From: Nageia nagi
Taxonomy: Eukaryota; Pinophyta
NCBI GenBank assembly: GCA_050084985.1
Contig: JBITNC010000001.1
Span: forward strand, 25,668,001-25,732,000
Length of the DNA stretch: 64,000 bases
Direction: 5' to 3'
Both the position numbers and the translations under genes were made by a program. The number at the start of each line of letters is the position of its first letter. The first letter of the stretch is position 1. The notes under the pieces were generated by a model. That model was not told where the DNA came from. It saw nothing but the letters and a program-made list of their open reading frames with translations, and did no database searches. Of the stretch, positions 1-11,890 are shown piece after piece.

Positions 1-476
1 CCTATTTAAGGTGTAAATAGTAGTACTCATTGTTTCACCCCATAAGAATTTAAAAAGATTACCCAACATGCATCTAGCCATCTCTATAATTATTTTATAT
101 TTCTTTTTGGTAACACCACTCTATTAGGGAGTGTAAGGAATCATAAACTACCTCTTGATTCTATACTTAACACAATAGTTATTAAACTCATTATTATTAT
201 ATTCTCCCCCATTATTTGATCTCAACATCTTAATTTTAAAGTTAATTTGATTCTCAATAAAGGCCTTAAAATCTTTAAAACTCTCAAAGGTTTGATCCTT
301 GTGCTCAAGTAGATACCCAAAGGTCATTCTACTAAAATCATCAATGAAGATCAAGACATAAGATGTTCCTCCAAGTGACTTAGTCTAAAATGGACCCATC
401 AAATCTGAATGCACAAGTTGAAGAGGTTGAGATGCTTTTGTTGCTTTATCTTTTTCAAACTTTTATCTATGCATCT
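1..476 (-). pseudogene. Element A integrase core fragment
   Basis: Minus-strand reading gives a copia integrase catalytic core: an FIDDFSR block, then a LRSNNGGEY block holding the second catalytic aspartate position, which has changed from the usual SDNGGE to SNNGGE. The longest open stretch is 148-354. Sequence toward 476 encodes the segment between the pre-integrase zinc finger and the core (LVHSDLMGP block), with an in-frame stop near its start. It continues at 5738 on the other side of element B. It is non-functional because of the lost aspartate, the stops and the interruption. Confidence 0.85.
472..476. repeat. Target-site duplication of element B, left copy (CATCT)
   Basis: CATCT immediately precedes the left LTR and recurs at 5733-5737 immediately after the right LTR. 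The insertion split element A between the pre-integrase finger and the integrase core. Confidence 0.93.
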
Positions 477-1111
477 TGTTAGGATTTAAAGAGTTCATAT
501 AACCAAGAGCATTCACAATTTAGATTGTCTTTGGCAAAGAAGAAACAACATTAAGCATACTACTGAAAATAAACATCCATAAACATCAATCACACAAGAG
601 AGACACAAGAGATAACGTGGTTCACCCAGTGTAGGCTACATCCACGGAGAAGCTTTCAACTCTTTTGCATTCAATTCCTCCAAGCAATACACCAACAGCA
701 TAACCTTGCTACAACCTTCACTTTGGAGTTACAACAAAGCCTCACTACAATCTCTCTCTCAACAATTACAATCAACCTCACAAATGTTGTCAAATTACAG
801 TCATACACACATATTCCAACTACATACATGCCTCAACTCAAGCCTCTTATTTATAGGTACAAACTAACCCAACTTAAACCCAAGTTGGATCAGGAAGGTC
901 ATTAGGTAACCCCCAACCCTTCTACAACTGCTGAACAGGTGTCATGGCTCCTTGGAAACTGAAAATTGGTTTGAAATGAGAAAGAAACTGCCCTGCAGAC
1001 CAGTTGGCTTTATAAACAAAACTATCCTTCAGATTTACTGGCATCTTAGCCGGTTGGCTGGCTGGCCAGTTCTGTCTGGCTGGTTCTATCTTAGTCTCCA
1101 TTTTTCTAACA
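477..1111 (-). repeat. Element B 3' LTR
   Basis: 635 bp and collinear with 5098-5732. Read on the minus strand it holds a TATA box (TATAAATA, complement of 849-856). The two LTR copies differ at roughly 12 sites, mostly transitions. Confidence 0.95.
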
Positions 1112-1126
1112 ATCTCCCACTTGGAG
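1112..1126 (-). other. Element B polypurine tract
   Basis: On the minus strand this reads CTCCAAGTGGGAGAT, directly abutting the 3' LTR. It is the expected position and composition of the primer for second-strand synthesis in LTR retrotransposons. Confidence 0.7.
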
Positions 1127-1216
1127 ACTTCTTCCTCTGCAACAAGGGTCAAAAGCTCCTCATCTTGGCCTTTACTCCTTAAGACCAATCCAAGTTGAGC
1201 AAGATCCCAACTTCTC

Positions 1217-2824
1217 CTATGTAACAACTTTCATGAACATGTTCGTAGGATTTTGTGACGTGTGAATCTTCCCCAAACTGATTGAACCATCCTCCAACGC
1301 TACCCTGATGAAGTGGTACCTCAATTTGATGTGTTTAGTTCTCGAATGGTAGGTTGAGTTCTTTGCAAGATGGATAGCACTCTGGCTATCGCTCCATAGC
1401 TTCGCATCCTCCTGCACCTTTCCCAGTTCCTCCATCAATCTCTTCAACCAAATCAATTCTTTACTCGCCTCTGTCATCGCCACGTACTCTGCCTTAGTAG
1501 TGGAGAGAGCCACAACCTGTTGGAGTTTTGAAATCCAACTAACCGATGTACCTCCAATGGTAAACACATAACCTGTAGTGCTTCTCCCACCATCTATATC
1601 ACCTACCATGTCAGAATCAACATATCCTTGCAAACAAGAGTTAGATCCGCCAAAACATAAAGAGTAATGAGAAGTACCCCTTAAATACCTAAGGATCCAT
1701 TTAACTGCTTCCCAATGCCCTTTTCCTGGATTATTCATAAATCTACTAACCACTCCCACTGCTTGTGCTATATCTGGTCTAGTACATACCATTGCATACA
1801 TTAAACTCCCAACCGCTGAAGCATAAGGAACCTTAGTCATGTACTCCTTTTCCTTATCTGTCTTAGGACATAAATGTTTGGTGAGTTTAAAATGTTTTGC
1901 CAATGGTAAAGTTACAGATTTTGCATTATTCATATTGAACCGTTTAAGAACCTTTTCAATATAGTCTTCTTGACTTAGTCTTAGTGAGTGGTTTTGTTTA
2001 TCTCTTGTTATTTTCATTCCAAGAATTTGATTAGCTTCACCCAAATCTTTCATTTCAAAAGTTTTAGCCAACTTTTCCTTAAGATCAACAATATCCTGCA
2101 TACTAGGTCCTGCTATCAACATGTCATCCACATATAAAAGCAAGATTACATAGTTGCCATTTGTTGTTCTTTTTATATACACACAATGATCAGATTGACA
2201 TCTTACAAATTCATTTGTTACCATGAAAGTGTCAAACTTATGATACCATTGCCTGGGTGCTTGTTTTAAGCCATACAAACTCTTTTCCAATTTACATACA
2301 TACCCTTCTTTACCTTTGACCTCAAAACCTTCGGGTTGATGCATATAAATATCCTCCTCCAAATCCCCATGAAGGAAAGCTATCTTTACATCCAGTTGTT
2401 CAAGAAACAAATTTTCAGTAGCAACAAGACTCAATATTGCTCTAATCGAGGTCATTTTAACAACTGGAGAAAAGATCTCATCATAATCAATACCTTTTTT
2501 CTATTCGAAACCTTTTACCACAAGTCTCACCTTGTACCTTTGTCGCCCATCTGCATCCTCCTTTATCCTGTACACCCATTTGTTAGTAAGAGCCCTCTTA
2601 CCCTCTGGAAGCTCAACCAAACTCCAAGTCTGATTCTTAAGTAAGGAGTCCATCTCCTCCTTCATAGCATGCTCCCACTTAATCTGTGTACCACCCTACA
2701 TAGCTTCATCAAAACATTCAGGTTCGCCACCATCAGTATACAAAATATGATAAAGAGTAGGAGAATATCATTTAGGAGGATTTCTAATCCTTGTGGATCT
2801 TCTAAGCGGCAAAGTTTGAGGTGT
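1217..2824 (-). pseudogene. Element B reverse transcriptase and RNase H
   Basis: C-terminal part of copia pol. The longest open stretch, 1217-2455 (412 residues), contains the RT palm with an intact LLLYVDDMLIAG catalytic block and, downstream, RNase H with a VDSDMVGD block and the SDSQSAIHLA / SRTKHIKLRYHFIR blocks typical of copia RNase H. The same frame continues upstream through two in-frame TAG codons (2501-2503 and 2696-2698) into the RT N-terminal segment (KWVYRIK, FSPVVKMTSIRAI). The stop at 2501-2503 sits where relatives have a glutamine, consistent with CAG to TAG. Catalytic motifs survive but the frame is closed. Confidence 0.92.
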
Positions 2825-4070
2825 TTATGGTGGAGGTGCTTCAACATTATCAGGACCCTTATATTGATCAACATCTTCTAGAGATACACTCTTGGGTTCC
2901 TCAACCTTTTGCAACCTATCTTTATATATGTTATTCTCATTGAATACAACATCTCTACTTCTAATGATTTTATGGTTATCAACATCCCATAACCTATATC
3001 CAAAATCATTAACACCATATCCAATAAGATAACATTTTTGTGATTTTGCATCAAGTTTATTTCTATTCTCCTTATCAACATGTGCAAAAGCCTCACAACC
3101 AAAGACTCTCAAGAATGAGTAATTCACCTTTTTACCTGTCCACATCTCCTCTAGAATGCCTCCATCTAAAGCCATAGATGGACCCCTGTTAATCAAGTAA
3201 ACAGTAGTGTCAATAGCATCAACCCAAAGATTTAAAGGAAACCCAGCATGTATCCTCATACTTCTAGCCCTTTCCAAGATAGTCCTATTCATTCTCTCTG
3301 CAACCCCATTTTCCTGTGGAGTTCTAGGAACCATCTTAATCCTTCTAATGCCATTGTGTGAACAAAATGAATCAAACTCATTATTGCAAAATTCTCCACC
3401 ATTATCTGACTTAAGACATTTTAACTTCCAATGCCTTCCACCTCTTAAAAGTTTCAAACACATCAGATTTCTTTTTAATACAGTATAACCATGTCTTCCT
3501 GGTACAATCATCAATAAAAGTGACAAAATAAGATGAGCCCCCAAGTGAGCAAACCTGTGCAGGACCCCACACATCTGTATGAACAAGCTCTAATTTGTGA
3601 CTCTTCCTTTCATTGCCAACTTTAAGAAATCTAACTTTCTTTTGTTTACCATAAACATAATCTTCACAAAATCCTAAATCAATTTCTTTTAGATTTGGAA
3701 GTGAACCATTAGTGTGTAACATTTTCATTCCTTTTTCACTCATATGTCCAAGTCTATTATGCCATAGTGATGTATCATTACCAAAGGAAACAAGATTCAA
3801 TGAATAATCAAAGACATTTGTGAGTAAATAAAGAGACCCCACCAAATTTCCCTTTGCAAATACCATTGAACCTTTAGAAACTTTCCAATTACCATCCCCG
3901 AATGTCATCACATAGCCCTCCTTATCCAATTTACTTATTGATATGAGATTCCTTTTAAGATCCGGAATGTGTCTTGCTTCATTAAGAGTCCATTGTGTTC
4001 CATTAGGTAATTTCATTGTTATATTGCCCATACCAACAATTTTACATGGATGTTCATTACCTAATAACAC
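2825..4070 (-). pseudogene. Element B pre-integrase finger and integrase
   Basis: Two overlapping open stretches. 3411-4070 has the LWHNRLGHM block, a pre-integrase zinc finger whose CxxC has become CEDY, and the start of the integrase core (VHTDVWGP, FIDDCTRKTW). 2825-3586 has the rest of the core (KSDNGGEF, PQENGVAERMNRTI) and the copia integrase C-terminal FGCEAFAHV block. The frames differ by one base, placing a frameshift near 3415-3425. The integrase frame ends at a TAA (2825-2827) that is in frame with the RT segment. The catalytic acidic residues are still readable; the zinc finger is damaged. Confidence 0.9.
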
Positions 4071-5017
4071 TTGACCAAAATCACCATGTGTGTAATTAGA
4101 AAAGAAGTCCTTATGTGGAGTAGCATGATATGAACACCCGAATCAAGAACCCAATAATCATTGTTCTTTTCGTTAGATATGATTAAAGCATCTTGGATTA
4201 ATTCACCAACCATATTAACCTCTTGATTACTTGTGCTTTCATTATTACTACTATCACATTCTTTACCTTTTCTATTCCAACAATCCTTTTTAATGTGACC
4301 CTTTTTACCACAATACCAACATTCCAATTTTGTTTTACCTTGTGATTTCAACCTTCCTTGTGATTTGCTTCTTGACTTGCTTCTCCTTCTTTCCTTTGGT
4401 CTTCCTCTTACCTCTACTATGAGAGCAGCATTGGAGCATTCTCCCGTGGACTTTCTCCTCATGTCCTCACTAAGAATTGTTCCAACAACTTCATCAAAGA
4501 CCAATTTTGCATTAGAAGAAGAATTGCTAACAGCCATAACAAAGCTGTTCCAACTATCTGGAAGTGAACATAGAATTAACAAGGCCCTTACTTCATCTTC
4601 AAATTCTAAACTTACTGAAGTCAATTGATTTGTGATTGTATTGAACTCATTAACATGGTCCTGAACTGAACTACCTTCATTCATCTTCATGTTAAACAAT
4701 TTTTTCATTAAGTATACTTTGTTAGAGGCAGATGGTTTTTCATACAATTTAGCAAGCTTATCCATTACACCTTTAGTGGTCTTTTCATTGGAAATATTGA
4801 AAGCTACACTAGAACTTAAACAAAGTCTTACAGCACCCAAAGCCTTTCTATCCAAGAGATTCCACTCTTCATCACTCATAGAAGTAATTTTCTTACTCTT
4901 CTCTTCTAGAGGTAGATAGAGATCCTTTTGGTAAAGGTAGTCTTCCATTTGCATTTTCCAAAACTAAAATCCTTGCCCATTAAACCTTTCCACCTTCAGC
5001 CTCCCTTCTTCTGCCAT
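4061..5017 (-). pseudogene. Element B gag and protease region
   Basis: Copia gag polyprotein. The start is placed at the ATG complementary to 5015-5017 because the frame from there gives the usual copia N-terminus (KVERFNGQ); codon 18 is a TAG (4964-4966), after which the frame is open to 4061. The C-terminal half has a basic stretch rich in R, S and K, then an intact CCHC zinc knuckle, CWYCGKKGHIKKDC. The protease block follows as YWVLDSGVHIM, with the DSG aspartate present. A frameshift near 4100 separates it from the integrase frame. Confidence 0.9.
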
Positions 5018-5082
5018 AGTGCTCTTCCTTGATTTCCAATCTACACACAAGATTCACCAACAAAATCCCAACACAACAACCT

Positions 5083-5095
5083 GGCTCTGATACCA
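5083..5095 (-). other. Element B primer-binding site (initiator tRNA-Met)
   Basis: The minus strand reads TGGTATCAGAGCC two bases inside the 5' LTR, matching the complement of the 3' end of plant initiator tRNA-Met. Confidence 0.92.
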
Positions 5096-5097
5096 AT

Positions 5098-5732
5098 TGT
5101 TAGGATTTAAAGAGTTCATATAACCAAGAGCATTCACAATTTAGATTGTCTTTGGCAAAGAAGAAACAACATTAAGCATACTACTGAAAATAAACATCCA
5201 TAAACATCAATCACACAAGAGAGACACAAGAGATAACGTGGTTCACCCAGTGTAGGCTACATCCATGGAGAAGCTTTCAACTCTTTTGCATTCAAGTCCT
5301 CCAAGCAATACACTAGCAGCATAACCTTGCTACAACCTTCACTTTGGAGTTACAACAAAGCCTCACTACAATCTCTCTCTCAACAATTACAATCAACCTC
5401 ACAAATGCTGTCAAATTACAGTCATACACACATATTCCAACTACATACATGCCTCAACTCAAGCCTCTTATTTATAGGTACAAACTAACCCAACTTAAAC
5501 CCAAGTTGGATCAGGAAGGTCGTTAGGTAACCCCCAACCCTTCTACAACTGTTAAACAGGTGTCATGGCTCCTTGGCAACTGAAAATTGGTTTGAAATGA
5601 GAAAGAAACTGCCTTGCAGACCAGTTGGCTTTATAAACAAAACTATCCTTCAGATTTACTGGCATCTTAGCCGGTTGGCTAGCTGGCCGGTTCTGTCTGG
5701 CTGGTTCTATCTTAGTCTCCATTTTTCTAACA
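5098..5732 (-). repeat. Element B 5' LTR
   Basis: 635 bp, the same length as the 3' LTR, with TG/CA ends. The TATA-like TATAAATA lies at the complement of 5470-5477. The right flank 5733-5737 is the second copy of the CATCT target duplication. Confidence 0.95.
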
Positions 5733-5737
5733 CATCT

Positions 5738-7245
5738 TACCAAGAATGCACTTCTTGCATAGACTAACTAAAAGAGAAATTGAAGGCAAACCTTTCATAA
5801 GTTATTAGTCTTTCATGATTTGAATACTCTTGTGGTTAAGGTTCCATAAATGAGGGTGTCAAAGATTACCTTTTGAACACACACTAGAAGCAAGACACAT
5901 CTTTAATGGAACTTGATCCATAATGTAGAGGTTATCTTTTATAGATCCTTTAACCAAAGTGGTAATTCCTTTCTTAATACATCAAGATTAAGAGTTAAAC
6001 TCAAAAGAGTACCCTTTTCTAGCAACTTGGATTACAAAGAGGAGGTTCATCCTAAGCTTAGGAACATAGAGCAAATTATCAAGAACCTTTTTATGAATTA
6101 ACACACTCCTAATTCCTTGAACTTCAAGTGTAGAGTTATCACCTATCACAACTGCATCTTTTTCATACTTGTGAAAGTTCTCAAAATTTTTCTTTTCAAA
6201 GCATAGTTGATTAGTGCAATCAGAATCAACAATCCATTTAGATGAAAAAGAGCGAGACATGGAGTAGAGCATCGTAGCAAAACCAATATGAGTATTTTTA
6301 TTTTTTTTGTAGTTATTTACATTTCTATTACCTTTGTTCTTTTTGTCTCTTTTTTTTTGTAGCAATCAACTTATTTATGACCTTGAATGCCACAATAGTT
6401 ACAATTAACATCTAATTTTTTTTAATATAAATAATGTTTACTTTGCTTTTTCCATCTCTTTGCTTGAAGTGGTTGTTGTCATTGTTCTTGCTATTATGGT
6501 TGTTGTTTCTATTATTTCTACTATTGTTGTAGCCATTACCTCTTTTCTTAAACCTTTTGGAGGAATAAGGATAATATTTCCTTTGATGGTTGAACTTCTT
6601 CTTGAAAAGAGTTTTGGTTGCTCTAAGAGAAATGTTATTATCTTTAGGAGAAGAAATCAACACTTTATTGTTAAGGGTTTCCTCATGCTTCAATAGGTGC
6701 CTAGAAAGGTTCTCAAGGGAGAAGACTTTTTCTTCATCATCAAGCCTTATTTCTATAATCATCATAAAATTTCAAAACTTGTAAGAAAGGCTTTGAAGAA
6801 TGATGAAGACCATGAACTCATTATTGATCCAATTGCACCCATAAGCAACAAGTTGGGTCTTTAGGTCAATGATTTTTTTCAAGTAGATGGAAACATTTTC
6901 ATATTCCCCTTGACAAGATTGAAGCAACTTTTGTAGAATGGTAAACCTTGTTGAAAAGTTTGAACCAAGGTAGATTTGCTTAAGTTTCTCCCAAGCTTCC
7001 TTTACTGAGGTTGAAGAGAAAATTATTAGAAGCACATCATCTAAAATTGCATAGTAAATCATGGAGGTTGCTAATTCATTCTTCATGTTGTAAGCCTCTA
7101 TTACCTTCTCATATGTAAGAGGTACAAGGTTTTCATTCACTATTTTCCAAAGCTTCTTTGCTTGCAATTCATTTCTCATCCATGGTTCCTAAATCCCAAA
7201 GTTGGAACCATCAAGAATGTGTTTGGGTAAAAAATATTCTCCCAT
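5738..7245 (-). pseudogene. Element A gag, protease and pre-integrase region
   Basis: Minus-strand copia gag-protease. The likely start is the ATG complementary to 7243-7245, whose reading gives KHILDGSNFG as in element E. Codon 19 is TAG (7189-7191) where element E has tryptophan, consistent with TGG to TAG. Gag continues at 6772-7179 (LQAKKLWKIVNENL, ELATSMIY, AWEKLKQIYLGS), then 6412-6765 with Asn-rich low complexity. A CCHC knuckle near 6365-6405 contains a stop. Protease at 5988-6365 reads WIVDSDCTNQ, so the family DSG has become DSD. The pre-integrase CKKCILG finger ends against the element B insertion. Confidence 0.88.
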
Positions 7246-9793
7246 TTTCTACACAAGAATGTGAAATAATAAGCATGTGGTTAACAACATTATATGTTAA
7301 GTTTTAACCAAGTAAAAATACATGTTAATTTTAACACAAAAGACATGCATGATTTGATTCACAAGTGCAAATGTTTTACAACTCAAATAATAATCTAGGT
7401 ATCCAAATACATTTCTCATCTCAAGAACCATAGATGTAAAGTGACATTATTGAGGCTTATTTTTTTGTATAAAATTAAGCATTCACCTGGATCCCACACA
7501 AGAGGAGCCTAGGTCCTACCAATCCTCAACCAGTTCTCCTTGGGTAATAATATACTCTACAATTAGAAGTACTAGCTATTTTCTAAGGTTTTGATGTTTA
7601 TTGGATTAGCCAAATTATTAATCTTGATTAGATTTCAAGTTATCCTTCTAGGTTATCAAGATAATCTCTAAATGGATATGTGGATATGTGCTATCACTAC
7701 ACACATACTTATCCACCTATTGGGGTTAAATCCAGACCAACAAAGGACTTAGGAGTAATTGAGAAGTACAAACTTTTCACCACTTGGATCATCGAACTTA
7801 AAGACTCCAATCCGCCTATTCTCACCTCATGGCTCCTCAAACAAGTCATGTTACATAATTTACATGTATATGTGTTCATTTTAGGGGGTTATTCATTTCA
7901 ATGTTTATGTTTTTGATTGCATAAGAAAATAAATCAACATGCAAAACATGAAGTAAAAGAGCATAAGTAAAACATCATCCATTCAAAATTTTGAAACCTA
8001 AGTGTCCAAAGGTATTTGTTTACCAACCTAAAAGGACATCTTTACATCATTCCTAATTTTGCACAAGTCTATTCTTGCATAAGGAAGTAGATTACATCAT
8101 AACTTTAGATTTTAAGTAATAAGCATGTATTTTTTTTTTTACTTATAAAAAAAAAAAAAAAAAAACTAAATATCTATCTTAAATTTTAAGTCCTTAAGAA
8201 TTAACATAAAATTTAAGTTCTTAATCATGCAACATTAACTTAAAAAAAATTCAAATCCTTAGCATTAACTTAAAAAATTAAGTCCTTAAGCATTCATTAT
8301 TAACTTAACAAATAAGTTCTAAAAACATGCATTTTTAGCTTAAAAAATCAAGTACTAAGCATAAGCATGCAACTCATTAACTTAAAGTAAAAATTTAGTA
8401 TGTATACTAGATAAAAATTAAGAAAGAAATTCATACAAATTCCCCATTTTTACTTAAAAATTTATCCCTAAAAGTAGCATACTAAATAATTTATTTTTAA
8501 AAAATAGGGCATGCTAAAACTCTATGTAAAAAAATTTCCCCTTTTTACTTAAAGAGTAGCATTGTAGCATCCCCTCCCTTAAAAAAAAAATAAGCAAATA
8601 AAGTCTCCATTTTAGGATTAATGATGAAAAATGTACTTTAACATAAATGTACTTTGGACAATCTATCTACTTTATATCTATCTTAAATGTAATTCATGAT
8701 GGGTAAAAAAAGGTGAAGTATACATTTGCACAAGACATGAATGCTAGTAAAGGCATTAAAAACTAAAGGAGGCTTGCAAGAAAGTCCAAAAAAAATTAAT
8801 GTCTGAAGTAACCAACAAGATAAAAAAATTAAAGGAGGAGGGAGGTGCAAGAGGCAAAAAAAATTGCGAGCAATGAGAAGGTGGCTGGAGAAGACTGCTA
8901 TGCAGAGGTAGATAGGTGGAGAGACATTGTAGAGAGGCCATGGAGGAGTTGAGCAACAAAGAGGGGAAGCAAGTCTGGGAGAGGAGGGCTATCAGTAGAG
9001 CCATAATCTAGGGGAGGAAGAGGCCATAGATGTTTTAAGGATGAGAGGAGCTAGTGGGGTTTTCAAACTCCAATGCAAGTTTAAAAAAAAAGCCATGGGA
9101 CCCAAGTGAGTAGAGTCACCAAATGAGAGAAGAACAACCATGAGCATCATATTAATAATGTGAAGGTCATAGGTTCAAGATCTACAAAAGCTATTTTTTA
9201 TTAAATATACTCTCTTAATAGCTACAAACAACTAGATTAGCATCCATAGCAAAGGTCCACTTAGGAGGGAGGTCCCTGCTATCGACACCACATGAGTTTT
9301 GTTGTTTCCCTTCTTTGGAGGCTTGACTAGATTCATTTCATCCATTCCTACTTACAATGAAAACATTGCATTTTGATTTAAAATTTGATATAATTGGATT
9401 CATTTTGAGTGTTAATTTTTTACTTTGGCTCTAATCCTATTGCTATGCATTGTAAAAAAAAATTGTACAACCACATTCTTTTGAGTTTTTTTTTTCTAGT
9501 TAAAAAATATATATAAATTTTTGAACATAAAAAAGAAATTCATATACTAAACCTCTCCTATAGTTTATAAAAATATCAATATATATGTTTTTATTGCCCT
9601 TTTTTTTAAGAGAAAAAAAAAAACTTTATGTATAAAAATGAAATTTTCTTATCATTGAAAAAATAAATGGTTTATAAAAAATTGCACTTATTGTATACTA
9701 ACTTCTAAACAAAAGGTAAGCAATTATTTTTAAAAAAAAATTGCAAATAACATAAGAAGTTAGCATATATATATATATATATATATATTATAT

Positions 9794-9845
<52 letters not shown>

Positions 9846-10073
9846 AAAAAGAAATGCATCATATTACTATTTACACCAAAATTGCAAAAATGAACTAACA
9901 CATAGAACATAATATGTTAGTATTATAATGAAATAATCCAAAAAAAATAACCAAGAAAGAAAGAATTTATACCTTCTTTTGAGTTTACCTCAACAAGACC
10001 TTAAGATAAACCTCCAAGATGAAAAGTCTCCAAGGATGTGAAGAGAAGCCTCCAAGCTCCTCTGGTACCAAAT
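7246..10073 (-). other. Element A leader (untranslated region between 5' LTR and gag)
   Basis: About 2.8 kb with no credible coding frame. Both ends match the leaders of elements C and E. The gag-proximal part (about 7490-7870) recurs at about 12140-12540 and, inverted, at about 40210-40620. The LTR-proximal part (about 9960-10070) matches about 38121-38250. The middle (about 8740-9330) is purine-rich on the plus strand and does not resemble the middles of C or E. It includes A-rich homopolymers and a TA microsatellite. Confidence 0.72.
9764..9843. repeat. TA microsatellite
   Basis: About 80 bp of near-perfect alternating TA inside the element A leader. Confidence 0.95.
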
Positions 10074-10557
10074 TAAAGGAACTAACATTAACAAGATAAT
10101 TCCTAAACAACCAAGATCTCTTGAAAGCTCACAATTACATCTAACAAACTCACAAACCAATCTCACAACATAAGATGTAAGTGGTTCCTCCAACTAGGAG
10201 TACATCTACTAACTAGATCTTTACTTCAATCACAAATACAACTCTCTTACAATCCTCCTAATCTCATACTTCTATCCTATAGCATAACTTTACTCCACAA
10301 TTGGTGTGTAATCACAAAAGAGATCCTTATATTTATAGGTCAAAATTCCTCTTTGGATCATCTTTTTATCTAATGTACAAAAGCATGACATGCACATCCT
10401 TTTACTAAGGGCATGCTCATGACATGGAGTGTAGAACAAGTTACATTATCATATTCACTTAAATACTTAAGGTATCAAATGATACCCTTAAGTATTAGTG
10501 AACTTACATAGAAGATTATCACAAAACCTTTACAACAATGCATCATACATTCCAACA
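10074..10557 (-). repeat. Element A 5' LTR
   Basis: 484 bp, alignable along its length with the solo LTR at 54104-54610 and more distantly with the element E LTRs. The inner end has decayed from TG to TA; the outer end keeps CCAACA. On the minus strand the adjoining primer-binding site reads TGGTACCAGAG, a one-base variant of the initiator tRNA-Met complement. A TATAAATA-like box lies at the complement of about 10330-10337. Confidence 0.85.
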
Positions 10558-10660
10558 CAACTATGGAGAAGAGCAAACCTTTTAACTACTCCATCAAAAA
10601 TTTGCAACTATGGAGAAGGAAAACCTTTTAACTACTCCATCAAAAACTTGAAACTATGGA
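10558..10660. repeat. Short tandem duplication, about 47-bp unit
   Basis: Two near-identical copies of a unit containing AACTATGGAGAAG and TTTTAACTACTCCATCAAA, followed by a partial third copy (AAACTATGGA). It starts right at the outer end of the element A LTR. Confidence 0.8.
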
Positions 10661-11890
10661 TATCACAAGATATGATGTCCCATTTGAACCATTGATAAAT
10701 TATGTCATGGTCACTTTGTAATCTAGTGTTTGTTCATTATCATGTTGTACATGTGTAACTCAAGTAGAAGCTTATGGTCTATGTATCCCACTATGAGCCT
10801 AGTAATGGGATTTCTCCCCTTGAGTAGTTTTGTGTTAATTTGTATTAGGTTATCCTAGATTATGGGAATCCTTAGATAGGTATGAGTCTTGTGTAGGCTA
10901 GAGTGCATGGAGGAGCATAGCAATGTTGGGAGGGCCCCACATAACCCATGTTGGCTTATGAGGTCACCTAGACCCCACATCAACCTTAAGAGGCCCATAA
11001 AACTCCACATCAACCTTCAAGGCCTTTATGACCCCCATGTTGACACATTAGGCCCATGGTACCCCCATGTTAGCATACTGGACTAATAATACCCCCATAT
11101 TGGCATGGTTGACATGTTGAACTCAACATTAGAATAGACTTGGCTTGGGATGATATCGAGGCATGTTGGATAGACATGAGAGGCTATATATTGAGTATGG
11201 AGCTCCATGATGAGGTTAGCTATTGATTATACTTCTATTATATTGAATTTGATCGGGCTTGCAAGTATTGATGATGCTGAGCATTCTTCATAAGCAATGT
11301 CTAGAGGAGTGAAAGGGTTAGGAGCCTAACACTCTATGACTTAGATGGGTCACCTAGTCCATCTAATGGTATTCCAAGAGCAAGCTTCTACCTTTAGTGG
11401 TTATCCAAGGTTTGAGAAGGCTCCTTTGTAGGAGAGGATTCAAAGTTTGAGGGAGTTGATCTTTCCTATGGTGTTCAGCTTGTACAAGCATTTGGAACCC
11501 TAGATCTAGATGTTGAGATCCTCATTGTACTTCATTGTTATTCCATGATATAATATAGCTTGTGTCTCTCTCCATTTTGTCTTCTATTTTTTATGTATAT
11601 GTGTGTATCTCTTGTATATTGGTGTTGGAAGCTTAATTGCATTCGTGGGTGTTTAAGCATTGCATATTCATCTATGAGGCATTCATTAAGGTGCCAAGTG
11701 TTGGTGTGTGTCCTAGAGGGATGATGTTAGGGTGTAGGAGATGCATGGAGGCCTTGGGAGGCTCATGTTTACATTATGGGGTGTTAGGATGCCCTAGGGG
11801 CCCAACATAGGTGTGTAGTTTCATCTGTTGAGGGTTTGAGTTTCATAGTTGGAGTCATTTGTACTGGGAGTGATTTTAGATCATCACATA
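10661..11890. other. Unassigned intergenic stretch
   Basis: No coding frame of note on either strand. It has higher GC than its surroundings and several CCCACAT / CCCCCAT repeats spaced 30-60 bp near 10930-11090, suggesting a decayed short tandem array. It could be part of an unrecognised LTR, but I found no paired ends or target duplication. Confidence 0.5.

Larger units (their letters stand above)
477..5732 (-). mobile_element. Copia element B, full length, nested in element A
   Basis: Complete LTR retrotransposon of 5256 bp on the minus strand. It has two 635-bp LTRs starting TGTTAGG and ending CTAACA, a primer-binding site complementary to initiator tRNA-Met, gag, protease, integrase, RT and RNase H in copia order, and a polypurine tract. 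It is flanked by a perfect 5-bp target duplication CATCT at 472-476 and 5733-5737. By hand alignment the LTRs differ at about 12 of 635 positions. The single expected gag-pol frame is broken by at least four stops (4964-4966, 2825-2827, 2696-2698, 2501-2503) and two frameshifts (near 4100 and near 3420), so it is not autonomous. Confidence 0.95.
1..10557 (-). mobile_element. Copia element A, old, interrupted by element B and cut by the window edge
   Basis: Ty1/copia LTR retrotransposon read on the minus strand. From right to left the window shows its 5' LTR (10074-10557), a long non-coding leader, gag, protease, and then integrase on the far side of the nested element B (477-5732). RT, RNase H and the 3' LTR lie beyond the left edge. 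Gag, protease and integrase resemble those of element E closely enough to place both in one family. The coding region is broken by several stops and frameshifts, so it is an inactive relic. The far LTR is not visible, so its target duplication cannot be checked. Confidence 0.88.

Noticed and set aside
723-905. Plus-strand frame inside the element B LTR, present again at 5344-5526
   Set aside because: The duplication is only because both LTRs contain it. It is antisense to the element and not conserved as protein.
9100-9330. Possible tRNA-derived SINE in the element A leader (AGGTTCAAGATCTAC resembles a B box)
   Set aside because: No convincing A box at the right distance, no 3' tail and no target duplication. 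A single B-box-like word is expected by chance.
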